Assembly (NCBI GenBank): GCA_963682055.1
Contig: OY821742.1
Span: 11,563,752-11,627,751, forward strand
Source of the DNA: Primula veris
Lineage: Eukaryota > Streptophyta > Magnoliopsida > Ericales > Primulaceae
Length of the DNA stretch: 64,000 nt
Direction of reading: 5' to 3'
The position numbers and the translations under genes are program-made. Below, one piece after another: positions 16,311 through 28,227 of the stretch. Numbering within the stretch: the stretch's first letter is position 1; every line of letters begins with the position of its first letter. The notes beneath the pieces were generated by a model that worked only from the letters and a program-made list of their open reading frames with translations, ran no database searches and had not been told where the DNA came from.

Positions 16311-17033
16311 AGCTTATGTAATGTATTGGTGTGTGAGAAATGTAATGAATGATGTAATGTGGAATGAAATAAAATGTGTTTTTTCATGTGTTTGTACTGT
16401 AATGTCATAGCAAATAATTCTGATAAAAATAAACAAATTCTTATTACATTTACTTACCTGCCATTCCGAGATCTTTTCTTACTGAAATTTGACAATTCTG
16501 ATCACACCTAATAGGACCAGCTCATTGTTTAGTACCCAATAGTACCTGCAAATTGATCACAAATCTGATCATAAAATGAAATTTAGCACCTGCAAATTGT
16601 TTAGCACCCATTAGAACCTGCAAATTGATCACAAATTTGATCACTTACATGAAATTTAGCACCTGCTTTTGACCTGCAAATTGATCACAATTGTGACCTG
16701 TTTTTTCTAACAAACTAGCCATAAACTGACATCAAAGTGACATGAAATTTAATAAACACTTAAATTAACAAGAAATTCCATAATAGCAAAGTGATAACAA
16801 GTTCAAAATACCAAAATTACACATAAACTTCCACATCATCATAAACTTCCACATAAACCAACATCTTGTCCAAAACATCAAACATTTAAATCAACATCTA
16901 CTTAAAGAGATCATACATGCTCACAAAATAAAAAAGTTCAACAGGATACACATGCTCACACATGTCCAAAATACCAAACATTTAAACTAACCTAAATTTG
17001 AAAAGATACCCTTACAAAATGAAAAGTTGATAC
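16311..17033. other. MULE internal spacer
   Basis: No gene. Positions 16545-16700 hold three degenerate copies of ACCTGCAAATTGATCACAA. Confidence 0.6.
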
Positions 17034-20000
17034 TCATTTGGACCCACTCTTTTGCCTTGCAATTCTTTCATGTTTAAGTGCCACTTTGAAGGCTGCTGGT
17101 GAAGCATAGCGCTTTCCATTTTTGTAGATTTGGCCTTTAAGCAAATCTTTGGGCCTTTTTTCTGGTTTATTCATTATACCAGCATGTATGGTGCCATCGT
17201 TTTGTCCTTCATCTAATAAATCTACAAAACTCACCTCATTTGACTGTTTGTTTGGTGAGAACATGATTCTTGTGCTCCTCCTGACCTGTACATATTAAAA
17301 CATGATAGTTAAACAAATATTATCAAAAGTAGTGCACTAAAAAACTAAGTTAAATAAGAGCATGTTCATTAAAATACTATACTTACAGGGACTTTTTTCT
17401 TAATTTGTGGATCTGGTTGGAATCTTTCTGGTGTAGTTTGAAGTTGCTCATTTACCAAAACATTTCCACTAGCTTGTGTAACACCACTTGCTTGTGTGCT
17501 AAAACCATTATCATCCTCATCATTTTGACTATTCTGATCATCACCCCACAACCTCTCCCTCTCTTCTCTCTCACACATCATCTCAAAAACATCAAACTCT
17601 TCTAGTTGTTCTCTAGCATCAACTCCACTCACATTAGCCTTCACAAAATTTTCTAAACCATCAATAACTCCTTTTAAACCCTCACTAGCTCTATCCACTT
17701 GAACAGAATCCACCCCATCATTAGTTTCATTTGCAGAATCACTATCATCACTTTCATCACTTTCATCAACAAGTTGATGTGGGGATACAACATTTTTTTT
17801 AGCTTTCTTTTTTGGCCTTTTGTTAGCTTTTTCAGGTCTGCCACATGTTTTTTTGTTGTGTCCTTCTTTTTTACATATGCTACACTTGATAATTGTGCCC
17901 ACTCTTGATATTTTTGTTGGATTTTTTGGTTCCCCATGCCCCTTTCTCCTACCTTTCTTAGGCCTACCAGCCATTACAGCAACATCTGGTGGTAATAACT
18001 TAGGTTTCCCACTTTTACTCCACATATCCTTGCCATTAATTGGCACTAACATGTTAGAATAAGTCTTTTTGTACACCTCCTTACTATAACACAAGTGCAC
18101 ATAATTTTCTAAGTTGTAGCCCATATAATTTATACATGCAATTGCATGTGAGCAGGGGATACCACTTAATTGCCAACTCCTACAACCACACCATCTATGA
18201 TGGAGATCTAAGGCATATGTTCTAAAAGTACCAGCCACCTCAAATCCAGAGTTACCATTAAATGAAATAATATACCCATGTGATATTTTTCCCCTTTTCT
18301 CAAGTTTTTCAGCTATTATTGGGCACAATGTTGACATGGTTTGGAGTCTTTCTATGGCTAGTTTTCTTTTCATTACAAATTCCATCAAGTATAACCTAAT
18401 ATCCTCAAGCATTTCTAAAATAGGCTTACACCTTGCTTCTTTTATAGCACCATTAAAACTTTCACATAAATTATTTAATAGCAAGTCACACTTAGAATGA
18501 GTGGAGAAGTGTGATTTGCTCCATTGTTCACCTGGTTTGGAGGCTAACCATTCATAAGCAGTTGGATCAAGTGCCTTAATCTCCTCAAGAGCAGCATTAA
18601 AGTGTGGTTTTGTTGTGGCACCAGCTGCCTTCCAAACTCCATTCTTCAAAGCAACACCTTTGTGTAATAATTTAAAATTATTGTAGAGATGTCAGACACA
18701 GAATCTGTGTTCACCACCAGGTAGGATTTTTTCCATTGCTTTGATTAAACCCTAACATTATTACATGAAAAATACATTATAACATGTAATCAGGTAGATA
18801 AATAGTGCAAATAAAAAAAATATATAACATGAAAAACATTACCTTCTTCTTGTCAGAAATAAATGTGTAATCCTCAGCCCTTTCTATGTTTAAATCCTTC
18901 ACCAACAGCTTGATGAACCATTTCCAGGTTTTGTAATTCTCATTAACAACAATTGCATATGCAAAGGGATAAATGCAGTTGTTGGCATCAATAGCCACTG
19001 CTGTGAGCAAAACCCCTATGTGAGGACCACTCAAATGAGTGCCATCTATACCAATAAAAGGCCTACAACCCTCTACAAACCCTCTTTTAAGAGCACCCCA
19101 GCAAATATAAATACTCCTAAACACATCTTCACCATTTTTCCCAGTCCCCTTTTTCACTTTCATCTGAATTGTTGACCCAACATTGCTTCTTCTTAACTCA
19201 GTACAGTAGTCCCAAAGTAGGTCATATTGTTCCCCTGTTGTACCTTGAATTGTGGTTTTGGCAATTTTAAAGGAACTATAAGCTTTTGACAATGAAACAT
19301 GAGCCTCAAGTGCCTTTGCTACATGTATCCTAAAGTTTTTTACTGGCCACTTAGGGTTGATTCTTATCATTTCTAAGAACTTTTTAGCAATGTATCTAGG
19401 CTTAACACTAGCAATTTTATAGGCTCTGGTACATGTGTGGTTATCAACATATGTTTTGATTTGTACAGTCAATTCATTTGGCAATTTACCACAATACATT
19501 GACCATTGACACACAACCCCTTGCTCATTAGAGTTTGAACAATATAAATACATTTTTTTCTTAGCTTGTACTTTGTATTTAATGCTCTTACCTTGCTAAA
19601 CAGAATACTCTCTAATAGCATCTTTAAATTCATCTGCAGTAGCAAACTTCATACCTAATTTTAATTGTACATTGTCTAAGTCAGATTTTGCAAACACAGG
19701 GAACTTCACTTGATAATTTTCTTCATCTGTATCTGAACCAACATGCTCAGGAAACTCCTCATCAGAATCAATTATACCTTCCTTAAGAACACCACTTTCA
19801 CTAATATTTTGAACAAAATCCTTATAACTTGGCATTGAGGCACATCTAGGTTCTCTCAGATCATATTTCTCCCCTACATCAACTATAACATCACCTATTT
19901 TTCCCATTTCTTCCCCATCACTATCAACATAATCAAAAAACTCCTCACTTTCACCCATGTCAACCTCTTCTTCACCGGACCAAGACTCATCATCAGAACT

Positions 20001-20591
20001 ATTACTTTCTCCATTATCATTCTCATCATCATAATAACCCTCACAATATATTTGAACAACCCTATTACCATCTATAAATTGTTTTATTGCTTTGGCATCA
20101 TTATCGTACTGAATTTTAGTAATATCAGTGTCAAATTTTGCACCTACCCTTTTAAAGTACAAATACCTGACATCCATCCAACCAAAATTAGCTGCCATTC
20201 CTACTATAGAGAGGTAATTAAGTTCATCAACTTCACAATTATCAACATAACCTATCAACCCATCACCATAACCTACAGGATTTCCTCGCTTTTTTCCCCA
20301 TTCAAAAAAAAACCCCATGATGATATTCAATAGAAAACTGAGAACTGTTCATGTCTGCAATAAAAATATTACAGATTTTTAAGTGCATGCTCTTAATTTG
20401 AAGTACACATTTTTAAATTCAAACTTAAATTAAAAATCATTAATTGATAATTCTAACATAAACCCTAATCTAACATAAACCCTAACATGTAAATTTATAA
20501 TTTAGATAAGAAGAAAAAACGACTTACCATAAGTTGGAGCGCTTTCATTGTCACCCCTAACTCTCCATTTAGGTATGGCATTAGGCGCCAT
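17034..20591 (-). pseudogene. MuDR/MULE transposase with three disabling lesions
   Basis: Four exons are inferred: 20528-20591 (MAPNAIPKW...), 18843-20354, 17387-18751 and 17034-17285, with GT-AG introns. From the N-terminus there is an acidic region, a MuDR DNA-binding-type segment (LGMKFATADEFKDAIREY), the MULE catalytic core (FIGIDGTHLSGPHIGVLLTA and FISD, two of the DDE acids), a SWIM zinc finger (CGCRSWQLSGIPCSHAIAC) and a CCHC knuckle (CSICKKEGHNKKTC). Lesions: an apparent one-base loss in a G4T9 tract near 20305-20317 (HHG runs out of frame), an in-frame TAG at 19596-19598 and an in-frame TGA at 18692-18694 in RFCV*HLYNN. The two stops are consistent with C-to-T changes. The rest of the frame is intact, so the element lost autonomy recently. 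Confidence 0.88.
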
Positions 20592-20852
20592 TGGAACCCT
20601 AATTTAGATGTGATTGCACTCAATACAACTGTGATTGGAACCCTAATTAATTGTGTTTTAATTTGGGAATTATAAACCCTATATATTTATGTATGTATTT
20701 ATGTATGTATATATGTATGTAATAATATGTGCTGTAATGGAGAGAAATGTTTATATTTCGTTAAGTTTGTGAAAAGACAATTTTACCCTTCACACCGTCA
20801 ATTAACAGGCACGTGAGGTCACGTGCAGAGCTTCTCTCTGTTAAAACAGACG

Positions 20853-20970
20853 GAATAACACTAAATCAAAATAATTTATTTATTCCAGTATACTAAATTA
20901 AAAAGTTAAAAGTTGAGTATAGTAAATCGAAATGAGCTGAAAGTTGAATACAGTTAACATTAATTATCTC
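20853..20970. repeat. MULE right terminal inverted repeat
   Basis: Reverse complement of 15353-15470. Confidence 0.9.
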
Positions 20971-20979
20971 TAATTATTG
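20971..20979. repeat. MULE target site duplication, right
   Basis: TAATTATTG, identical to 15344-15352. Confidence 0.93.
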
Positions 20980-21954
20980 AAAATGACAAACATTACTATG
21001 TCTGTGAAATATGACTATATATTAGTTTGTTTATTCTTAAAATTTAAATCTACTTATAAATCATCCTTAGTCTAATGTATCTATGTATATTTTTAGTTTG
21101 TTACAGGGTTTAAAATGTAACAAAATTTATATATGAGTAAATGAAGTAGTATATTTATATTTACTAACGAGATTAACGAGAATTCTTAGTAATATATAAT
21201 GGTTTTTAAGTTACCAACAAATCTTTTTTATTGAATCAATAAAAACCTATTTCAAATAATAAATTATTAATCTTTCGATTAATTAATAACTCTCTAAATT
21301 AATAAAATTTTATAGTCTCAACATTATTAATTTACAGAGGTTTTACTATAGTGAGTTGTTGTTTGGTACTCCAGTTTATAATGCTATATTTTTTTTTAAA
21401 TTCATTACCATACAATGAATGCCTTTAACTACAGTATAATTAACTATAAAAAAAAATCTACATTAGTCAACTACGAAAAATCCAAGTTTTAACGTAACAT
21501 ATCGTGATTACCCTACTTTCACACCTAATTTTTAAATTTACTAATTACTTTTTTACACATATACTACTAATGCTAATGCAAGAGGGACAAATATGTAAAA
21601 TAACAAAAGTTTCTATTTATGAAAAGTGGAATTATAAAGTGAAACAAGTCAAAATATAAATATGAAATTATTATTTGGAACGAAGGCACTAATAATTTTT
21701 TAAAACCTTGTCTTGTAAGCTGATGTCTCGTGCTGCGTCTCCGAGAAAGTCACTGCTCATAAACGTTGCGAAAGAACTACAAATACACCAAGGCAACTCA
21801 AACTACCATAAAAGTAGGCTTTTAAGCTGTCTACATAGTTTCTGCAGGTGCCTTAATTTTAATTATGCAAAGGGTATATTTATTATGGATCTGATATTTG
21901 AGTTTTGTCCCAGTTTTGCAGTAATCATTCCCCAAGATTTGTAGGTTAGTAGAA
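20980..21954. other. AT-rich intergenic region
   Basis: No gene recognised. A short open stretch at 21708-21944 has no detectable family features. Confidence 0.5.
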
Positions 21955-23475
21955 CTTCGGGGTCATATTGACGTTATGTATACATGTGAAACGCAGTTTA
22001 TGTATTACTAACAGGGGCGGAGGGAACGTGTGGCTAAGTATTGGTTGTACCTCCCACCAGGGACGAAGGCAGGATGTGTAAATGGGGGGTGCCAAAATAT
22101 ATGTACAAGTAACATATTTTTATTGGGGGTGTCAAATCTACACCTAAAAAGAAATTGTACTAAAAAAAAATTGCGTCACTTGGAATTTTTAAAATTATGA
22201 GGGGTGTCGTGGCACCCGATCGTCCCCACTTAGCTTCCCCCTGCCTCCCACTCAATTTTTACTTAGAAATTACTATTATACTCATGGTTTTTAATTATAT
22301 TTATATATATATATGTCATTTGTTATATTTTAAAATACAAACACTATACATTAATAACACTATACATTAATATTTCCATGCTTGTTAAACGAATCACGCA
22401 CAATCAGAGAGAGATATGAATTAGTATTCCCCTTCTTGGAAAACATAGTAGTAGGCTACAAGTTCACGCACAAACTCACGCCCTCGTTTTCGTATTCATC
22501 TGCCCTTCCTCAAACTCTACGGCTTCCACTCTCTTACCGTCTCGGAACTCGTTATCTCCTGCTCTCGTCTATTGTTTGTAAGTTTAATCAGAGTTTTTTT
22601 TTTTATATACAAATTGATATATTGTATATAACTTGTTTATTTAACAAGCTCAGTGCTTTAGTTACCCAGTTACTTGGATACTCAAATTCCTTGTTAATTA
22701 TCCGAGTGTTATTTTCTTTAGTTTATTTTACTATTTCCAACTTGTTATAATTATATAGACTTTGTTTGGTTGTTGATTATGATTATATGAACAAACTTAA
22801 TTAACAACTAATTCATTTCTAATATAGAAAGACAAACATGAGTAGTTTTTTATATAATTAGGCCAACATGATAGTCTACTTTTGAAGATCGTGAAAACTT
22901 TGACTTTGGAACCGAATGAGTAATGAATGATTGAGTAGTAGTTTGCTTGTTTATATTGAGGTAGATATTTCTACTAGTTTAGTTATTGAGATTATCATAA
23001 ATCGCTTTTAAATAATGGGTAAACGGAGAGATCGGTTGTAATTTCAGGTTTTAAATTTGATAGACATTATTTATTGATTTTTTTTAAAGTTATGACAGTT
23101 ATGCGTTTTTTTTTTTTTGGGATTATGACACCACTGACTCAAATTTCTGGCTCCATCCCCAATTACCGAGCTCCGAAATTGAATGTGGTATCTTTTAATG
23201 ACTCTTCAATCAGATTATCAAGCTCTTAAACTGAATCATCAAAAGCCTGTTTTGCATGCAAGGTGACAGGCACTGCAACAAATTTCCACAAGTGCCAATA
23301 ATTTAATCTCACCGATCCAAAAGTATGAAAAGTAAAATAAAAAAGCTTACAGGAGAGTTCATCATCATGATCATCGTTTTCTTTCATATCATGGATTTGA
23401 CAAAATTTAATAGTAAATATCTCTTTTACCGTCAAAAAGACAATGGCACAATTTTTCAGGAGAGTTCATGATTCC
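21955..23475 (-). pseudogene. truncated 14-3-3 gene copy (parts of exon 4, intron 4, exon 5)
   Basis: Matches the intact 14-3-3 gene at 46455-46750. Positions 21970-22008 match the exon 5 donor flank (GACGTTATGT, GTGAAACGCA, TTATGTATTAC). Positions 23195-23280 match exon 5 (minus-strand words for FDDS and LAKQAF, with a 3-bp insertion), then intron 4 follows, and CAGGAGAGTTCAT near 23350 and again near 23460 matches the end of exon 4. The left part of exon 5 is interrupted by an insertion at 22014-23160. Same orientation as the intact gene. It cannot encode a protein. Confidence 0.85.
22014..23160. mobile_element. insertion inside the 14-3-3 relic, GGGGCGG...CATCCCC ends
   Basis: A 1.15-kb stretch absent from the intact gene. 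It starts GGGGCGGAGGG and ends CTGGCTCCATCCCC, an imperfect inverted terminus like the GGGGCGGAGCC ends common in plant repeats. ATTAC occurs on both flanks and may be a target duplication. A smaller nested insertion seems to lie at 22057-22250 (GACGAAGGCAGG ... CCTGCCTCC). No coding capacity is seen. Confidence 0.5.
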
Positions 23476-24080
23476 TTACTTTTTTATTATATATATATAT
23501 ACCTTCCAAATTTTTTTTTATTATGTATAAAGAAAGAGTTTACGTGTAATATAATTTTATGATTATTTAGTTATTTGAAAAATAATTATCTAACCTTTAT
23601 TTTATTGGACATATCTTTAAATTTTGTACAAACATGTAAAAATAAATGAATCAAATATAATGAGTTGGAAAAAAGATTATATATATTTTTTTTATATAAT
23701 TTTGTACGGTTCAATATTTTAGTTCTTAAAATATTAAACATGTCAATTACTTTATTTTTGTATTTTATACCAAGAATTAGGTAATCTATATTCTATAATA
23801 TAATATCATATTTTATATTAGTTGGAATATGAATTTGATAACCTTTATTTTTTGAACATTATTAGTTTTACCTATATGCCATATGAAAATTGATCAATTG
23901 CAATAAAGTGATAAATGAAAACAAAATCCATTTTTTTTATGCTACTATCATTTATACCTTTGTTATGTGGCATATATTTATTGGACCAAGTATTCATGCG
24001 GGGTTTAGTATACATCTACTGAGAAATATACATAAATGACCGACTTTCAAAGGCAAACAGTAATGAACCCTCAAAAACTA
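23476..24080. other. AT-rich intergenic region
   Basis: Nothing recognisable. Confidence 0.5.
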
Positions 24081-24081
24081 G

Positions 24082-24748
24082 TTTTCAGATGCAGCTTCTT
24101 TATGCGGTCAGTGTTTTCTAATTCCGGTTTTAGCATCGTAGTTCAGAAAGCAGATTTGTGCTTTCAAAAACAAACTCGTAACTTACAAGTACGAGGCTTG
24201 ACATTGAAATTTTCAAATTTCCCATTGTTCAAATAAATCCATAATTTCATTATATATATTGAAAGGGCCCCCTCAATCTCCTCTGTTCCATTAATGACAT
24301 ACTCCATTCTCAAGCCAAAGCTCCCAAATCCTAACCTAACCTCCCATCTCTCACTGCAACCCAATTCAAACCAATCAATACAACCAGACCTTTGAAACAT
24401 TCACTAACCTCGATGTATATCCATGTCCGTTCGTTCCGCGTGCCACCGTGGCTTCACCTTTGCCTAAGAACGGTGATCAGGTGGTGGAGACGATGGTCTT
24501 GGCTCCGCCGTCACCGGAGAATGACGTGGTTGTGGAGACAATGAGGAATCGAGTCGCATTAGTTTTTTTGAGTTCAAAAGCATCACCTTAATTAACGTTG
24601 AGAAAATTTTAAAAAAGTCAAAAGTCAAGCCTCGTACTTGCAAGTTACGAGTTTGTTTTTGAAAACACGACTTTGGTTTCCGAACTACGAAGTTAAGGCT
24701 GAAATTAGATAACAACGACTGTATAAAGACGCTGCCTTTTCAGATACC
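24082..24748. mobile_element. non-autonomous TIR element with a GC-rich internal segment
   Basis: Arms of about 120 bp, 24082-24202 and 24625-24748, are inverted copies (shared words CAAACTCGTAACTT and AAGTACGAGGCTTGAC). The interior 24400-24560 is distinctly GC-richer and open on the plus strand (words such as VYPCPFVPRATVASPLPK and APPSPENDVVVETM), which looks like captured host coding sequence as in Pack-type elements. No transposase. Target duplications were not identified. Confidence 0.55.
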
Positions 24749-25398
24749 TAGGGCTGCAATTTGTTCAGATAAAGGAAAGTCAGTATAGAACAATAACCTA
24801 TTGTTTTCTAAAGTAAATCAAACCTAACTAAAATGTTTGAAGTGATAAAAGGTAAAAGAAATGAAAGAAGTGTAGGTCAAAGTGGCAATGAGAAAAGTAT
24901 GGCATAATTTAGAACCATGTATATTTATACTTGCATGGTTAGAAAATAATAGAGTATACACCAGTTTCTTACTAAATTTTTAACGACCTAAGAAGTGATT
25001 TTTAACTCCTCAACTGTATTTAACAAATCATTGCACAATATAATAAAACTATAAGTGAAAAAAATTGTCAAAAAAAAAGTGAAAAAAAGTGATTGAATAT
25101 GTTGGTGTACATCAACATTTTCCGTAGGTAAACTTAGAGGTTAAAAGGCAGCTCAAATAATAGGTTTTGCATTTTCATTCGCCCTTATACATAATGTTCT
25201 GAAACAAGAACTTACTTAAAAACAAACTTGCATTGATGAATATATCCGTTCGTTTTGATATAAAATTGCTTATCCAATAAAATCATGACAAACACAACTT
25301 CATTAATTAATACCCTGTATATATTTATAAAGACCAATTTCCAAAATAAAAATAAAAATTATAAAGACCTAACAAAAAGTAGTAACATAGAATGCAAG
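24749..25398. other. AT-rich intergenic region
   Basis: No gene seen. Confidence 0.5.
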
Positions 25399-25628
25399 AT
25401 ATTCCACCCGTACATATGTCATATACGAAATCACATACAAGTTTGACCGGTTTTGAACATATAACTAAATTGCCGAATAATTTATAAAAAAATTCTATCA
25501 TATAGTTTAACATTTAAACTACGTAAAAAAAATTAAATTTTTTCGTTTCGACAATTTAGTTACATGTTGAAACCGGATCAAAGTTACGCGTGATTTCGTA
25601 TATGACATATAAATTGATACGGAGGGAG
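25399..25628. mobile_element. Stowaway-type MITE, left end decayed
   Basis: The right end GGAGGGAG is followed by TA. TGTCATATACGAAATCAC near the left end is the inverted match of the right arm (GTGATTTCGTATATGACA). Same general family as the elements at 5470 and 56576. Confidence 0.7.
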
Positions 25629-25744
25629 TAATAGATAAGGATACTAACCTCCAAGGTATATATATAGCGTTAGAAAATATTATCGATTTTAGATTTCAAG
25701 GTAAGTATGATCTCGTGCCCTTCAACGCTTTCATACTCATCTAT

Positions 25745-26919
25745 GTAATCTGAGTCTTCCTAAGTCCCCATACGAATTCCCTGTTTTCCAGCAAAACAAG
25801 CCCCTCGACGTACTCATCGGAAAAAAAAACGAGAATGTGGCGTATTCCTATACCTTTGGTAACCCGGCTCCCCTCCTCTAGCAAATAGTATTCCATTCTT
25901 TTTCACATTTAAAACCGTACACAGAAGCCCGTTTCCAATTTTATTTTCAACACTAATTAAAGCCCATGACTCGACGTTGTTATACTCCTTCATTACCCAA
26001 ATCATACAAATATCACCCCAATCATTCATAAAAATATTTTCCATCCATATATCATTGTGAATTCTAGACAAACGTCCTCTAATCTTTGTTACAATATTCT
26101 AATAGGTTACACATCATCTAAAGTTTCGGGTAAACCAAACTCATATTACTCCTCAGTGATTAAATCGAATTTCAGTATCGAATTCCTATATCTTCAAATA
26201 ACCCGGATGCTCGTAGTCATTTTAAATAAAACCCAATGACTGACACCATGGACAAAGGCTTGAGACCAAGAATGGTCAGTACTGATGTAAGATTCGACGT
26301 TGTTATTCACTCGTCTCTGCATGCGCTTGAACAAGGAGAAAACCTCAACATAAGGGGGAAGTGCATGACGTATTACGTTCTTATAGATTCTAAAGTAAGC
26401 CAACCTAACAATTTTATAGTCAAATAATATTACGCAGTCGAACCCCAAAACCTAGAGCAAACACGCATTTCTTACTAGACTTTTTTTTTCAAATATAACC
26501 CTAGAAGGGCAAACATTGACCGCCCGGTTAATGGAGGAGTTCCATATGACAAAAGTTTTGGTTTCTCTATGACGAAACAAATCATCAGACAAGCATAACA
26601 GACCATTACAATAACCAATTGTCTGGTAGTAAGATTTTGACTTCTCGTGAAATGGGAAGCTGATGTTAAAGCTGTTTTCATCAACGAAACTAGCGTCATC
26701 ATAAACACTATATATCTCTTTGTTATATGTTTCAGAGTAGTAACTCATCAGAGTACGAGAGTAAGTAGATGAGGAGTGAGAGAGGTGTTCGGCGTTGAAC
26801 TCGGGACTTGAGATCAAAGAGCAACAGATTTTGCAAACACTTCTAAATTTGAGTAGAGACTTAACTGGTAACCTCTTTAAGATCTCATTGACAACCTCCA
26901 CAAGAAAGTAATCAGACAT
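25745..26919 (-). pseudogene. F-box/FBA protein gene, frameshifted
   Basis: Starts MSDYFLVEVVNEILKRLPVK, a clear F-box (SKP1-binding part of an SCF ubiquitin ligase), followed by LLKFRSVCKICCSLISSPEF. An FBA-type repeat region continues with YCNGLLCLSDDLFRHRET and VIWNSSINRAV. The first frame ends at 26452. The homology goes on in other frames (FDYKIVRLAYFRIYK, VNNNVESYI, then DWGDICMIWVMKEYNNVESWALI to ARGGEPGYQRY), with at least two frame breaks and stops near 26190-26460 and 26071. It would give only a truncated F-box protein. The head-to-head partner is at 27302. Confidence 0.85.
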
Positions 26920-27086
26920 TTTGGTGTATGTATGTATATTCGTATATATTGAGAGAGAGAAGTGATTGATGATGGGAAATGACGTCTCTATTGCTTAAAA
27001 TCTCAGACCTTAGAGTTACAGATATGGAGCTTGGGGACTAAAGCTAAAATTGGTCTTTTATATATATAGTGGACTAATTTTAGGGA

Positions 27087-27243
27087 AAGTCAAGACTATG
27101 ACAATTATATGGAGAGTCAAAAGTAATTAACATGCATCGTGATGCTAGAATAGGACTTTAAGTCAAAAAAACCAATACACTTATTGCAACAAAGATATGC
27201 ATGTTATTTTTGACTCTCCATATAATTGTCATAGTCTTGACTT
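27087..27243. repeat. palindrome between the two F-box copies
   Basis: Left arm 27087-27136 and right arm 27196-27243 are inverted copies (AGTCAAGACTATGACAATTA and its complement, ending at ATGCAT) with a 59-bp loop. A further inverted match joins the leader sequences next to both start codons, interrupted on the left side by an extra segment at about 26983-27086. Confidence 0.9.
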
Positions 27244-27301
27244 ACCATCGTCAATCTCTCCTTCTCTCTCAATATATATGAATATACATACATACACCAA
27301 A

Positions 27302-28225
27302 ATGTCTGATTACTTTCTTGTGGAGGTTGTCAATGAGATCTTAAAGAGGCTACCAGTTAAGTCTGTTAAAATTAAGATATGTATCATCTCGAGTCTCGAG
27401 TTCATCCACCAACTCCTCTCTCACTCCTCATCTACCTCCTCTCGTACTCTGGAGAGGTACTACTCTTTAAAGAGATGTACACACTATAAAATGATGATAG
27501 TTTCGGTGACGAAAACAGTTTTAACATCAACTTTCTGTTTCACGAGAACTCAAAATGTTACTACCAAATAGTTGGTTATTGTAACGGTTTGTTATGCTTG
27601 TCTGATGGTTTGTTTCGTCATAGAGAAACCAATTTTTTTGTTATATGGAACCCCTCCATTAACTGGGTGGTCAATGTTCGCCTCCTAGCTAGGGTTATAT
27701 TTGAAAAAAGTAATAGTAAGAACTGTATGTTTGCTCTAGAGTTTGGCTTCGACTCGGTTAATAATGACTATAAAACAGTTAGGCTGGCTTACTTTAGAAT
27801 CTAGAACGAAAGACAGCATGCACTTCCCCCTTAGTTGAGGTGTTTTCCTTGCCGAAGCGTATGTGGAGACAAGTGAATAACAACGTCGAATCTTACATTA
27901 GTGACCATTGTCTACGGTATCGTTCATTGTGTTTCATTCAAAATTACTACAAACAACCAGGTTAATGTTAATTTTATATAGAGATTCAATTTAAGCACAG
28001 AGGAGCTTTCTGAGTTGGGTTTACCCGAAGATTTAAATAATGTGCATCATATTAGAACGATTGCAACAAAGGTACGAGGGCGTTTGGCTATAATTCACAG
28101 TGATAGGTGGATGGGAAGTGTTTTGGGAAATGGTTGGAGTGATATGTGTAAAATTTGGGCAATGAAGGGGTACGAAAATGTCGAGTCATGGACTTTAGTT
28201 TTCAATATAAGGGTATTTTTAGCAT
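27302..28225 (+). pseudogene. second F-box/FBA gene, inverted copy, degenerate
   Basis: Begins MSDYFLVEVVNEILKRLPVK, identical in its first 20 residues to the copy at 26919, then loses part of the F-box helix and runs out of frame near 27571. Matching pieces continue at 27589-27804 (LCLSDGLFRHRET, VIWNPSINWVVNV, FGFDSVNNDYKTVRLAYFRI) and 28015-28227 (GWSDMCKIWAMKGYENVESW). Several frameshifts and stops are present and the C-terminal end is missing, so it is a pseudogene. It faces away from its partner across a shared palindromic promoter. Confidence 0.85.
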
Positions 28226-28227
28226 GA

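Larger units (their letters stand above)
15353..20970. mobile_element. Mutator-like element (MULE), 5.6 kb, complete ends
   Basis: Long terminal inverted repeats (about 115 bp, 15353-15470 and 20853-20970, starting GAGATAATTAATGTTAA) are flanked by a perfect 9-bp target site duplication TAATTATTG at 15344-15352 and 20971-20979, the hallmark of Mutator. The element holds a transposase gene on the minus strand (17034-20591) and a cargo gene on the plus strand (15714-16310). The TIRs differ at only a handful of positions, so insertion is fairly recent. It lies between the PPR gene and the 14-3-3 fragment. Confidence 0.95.
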
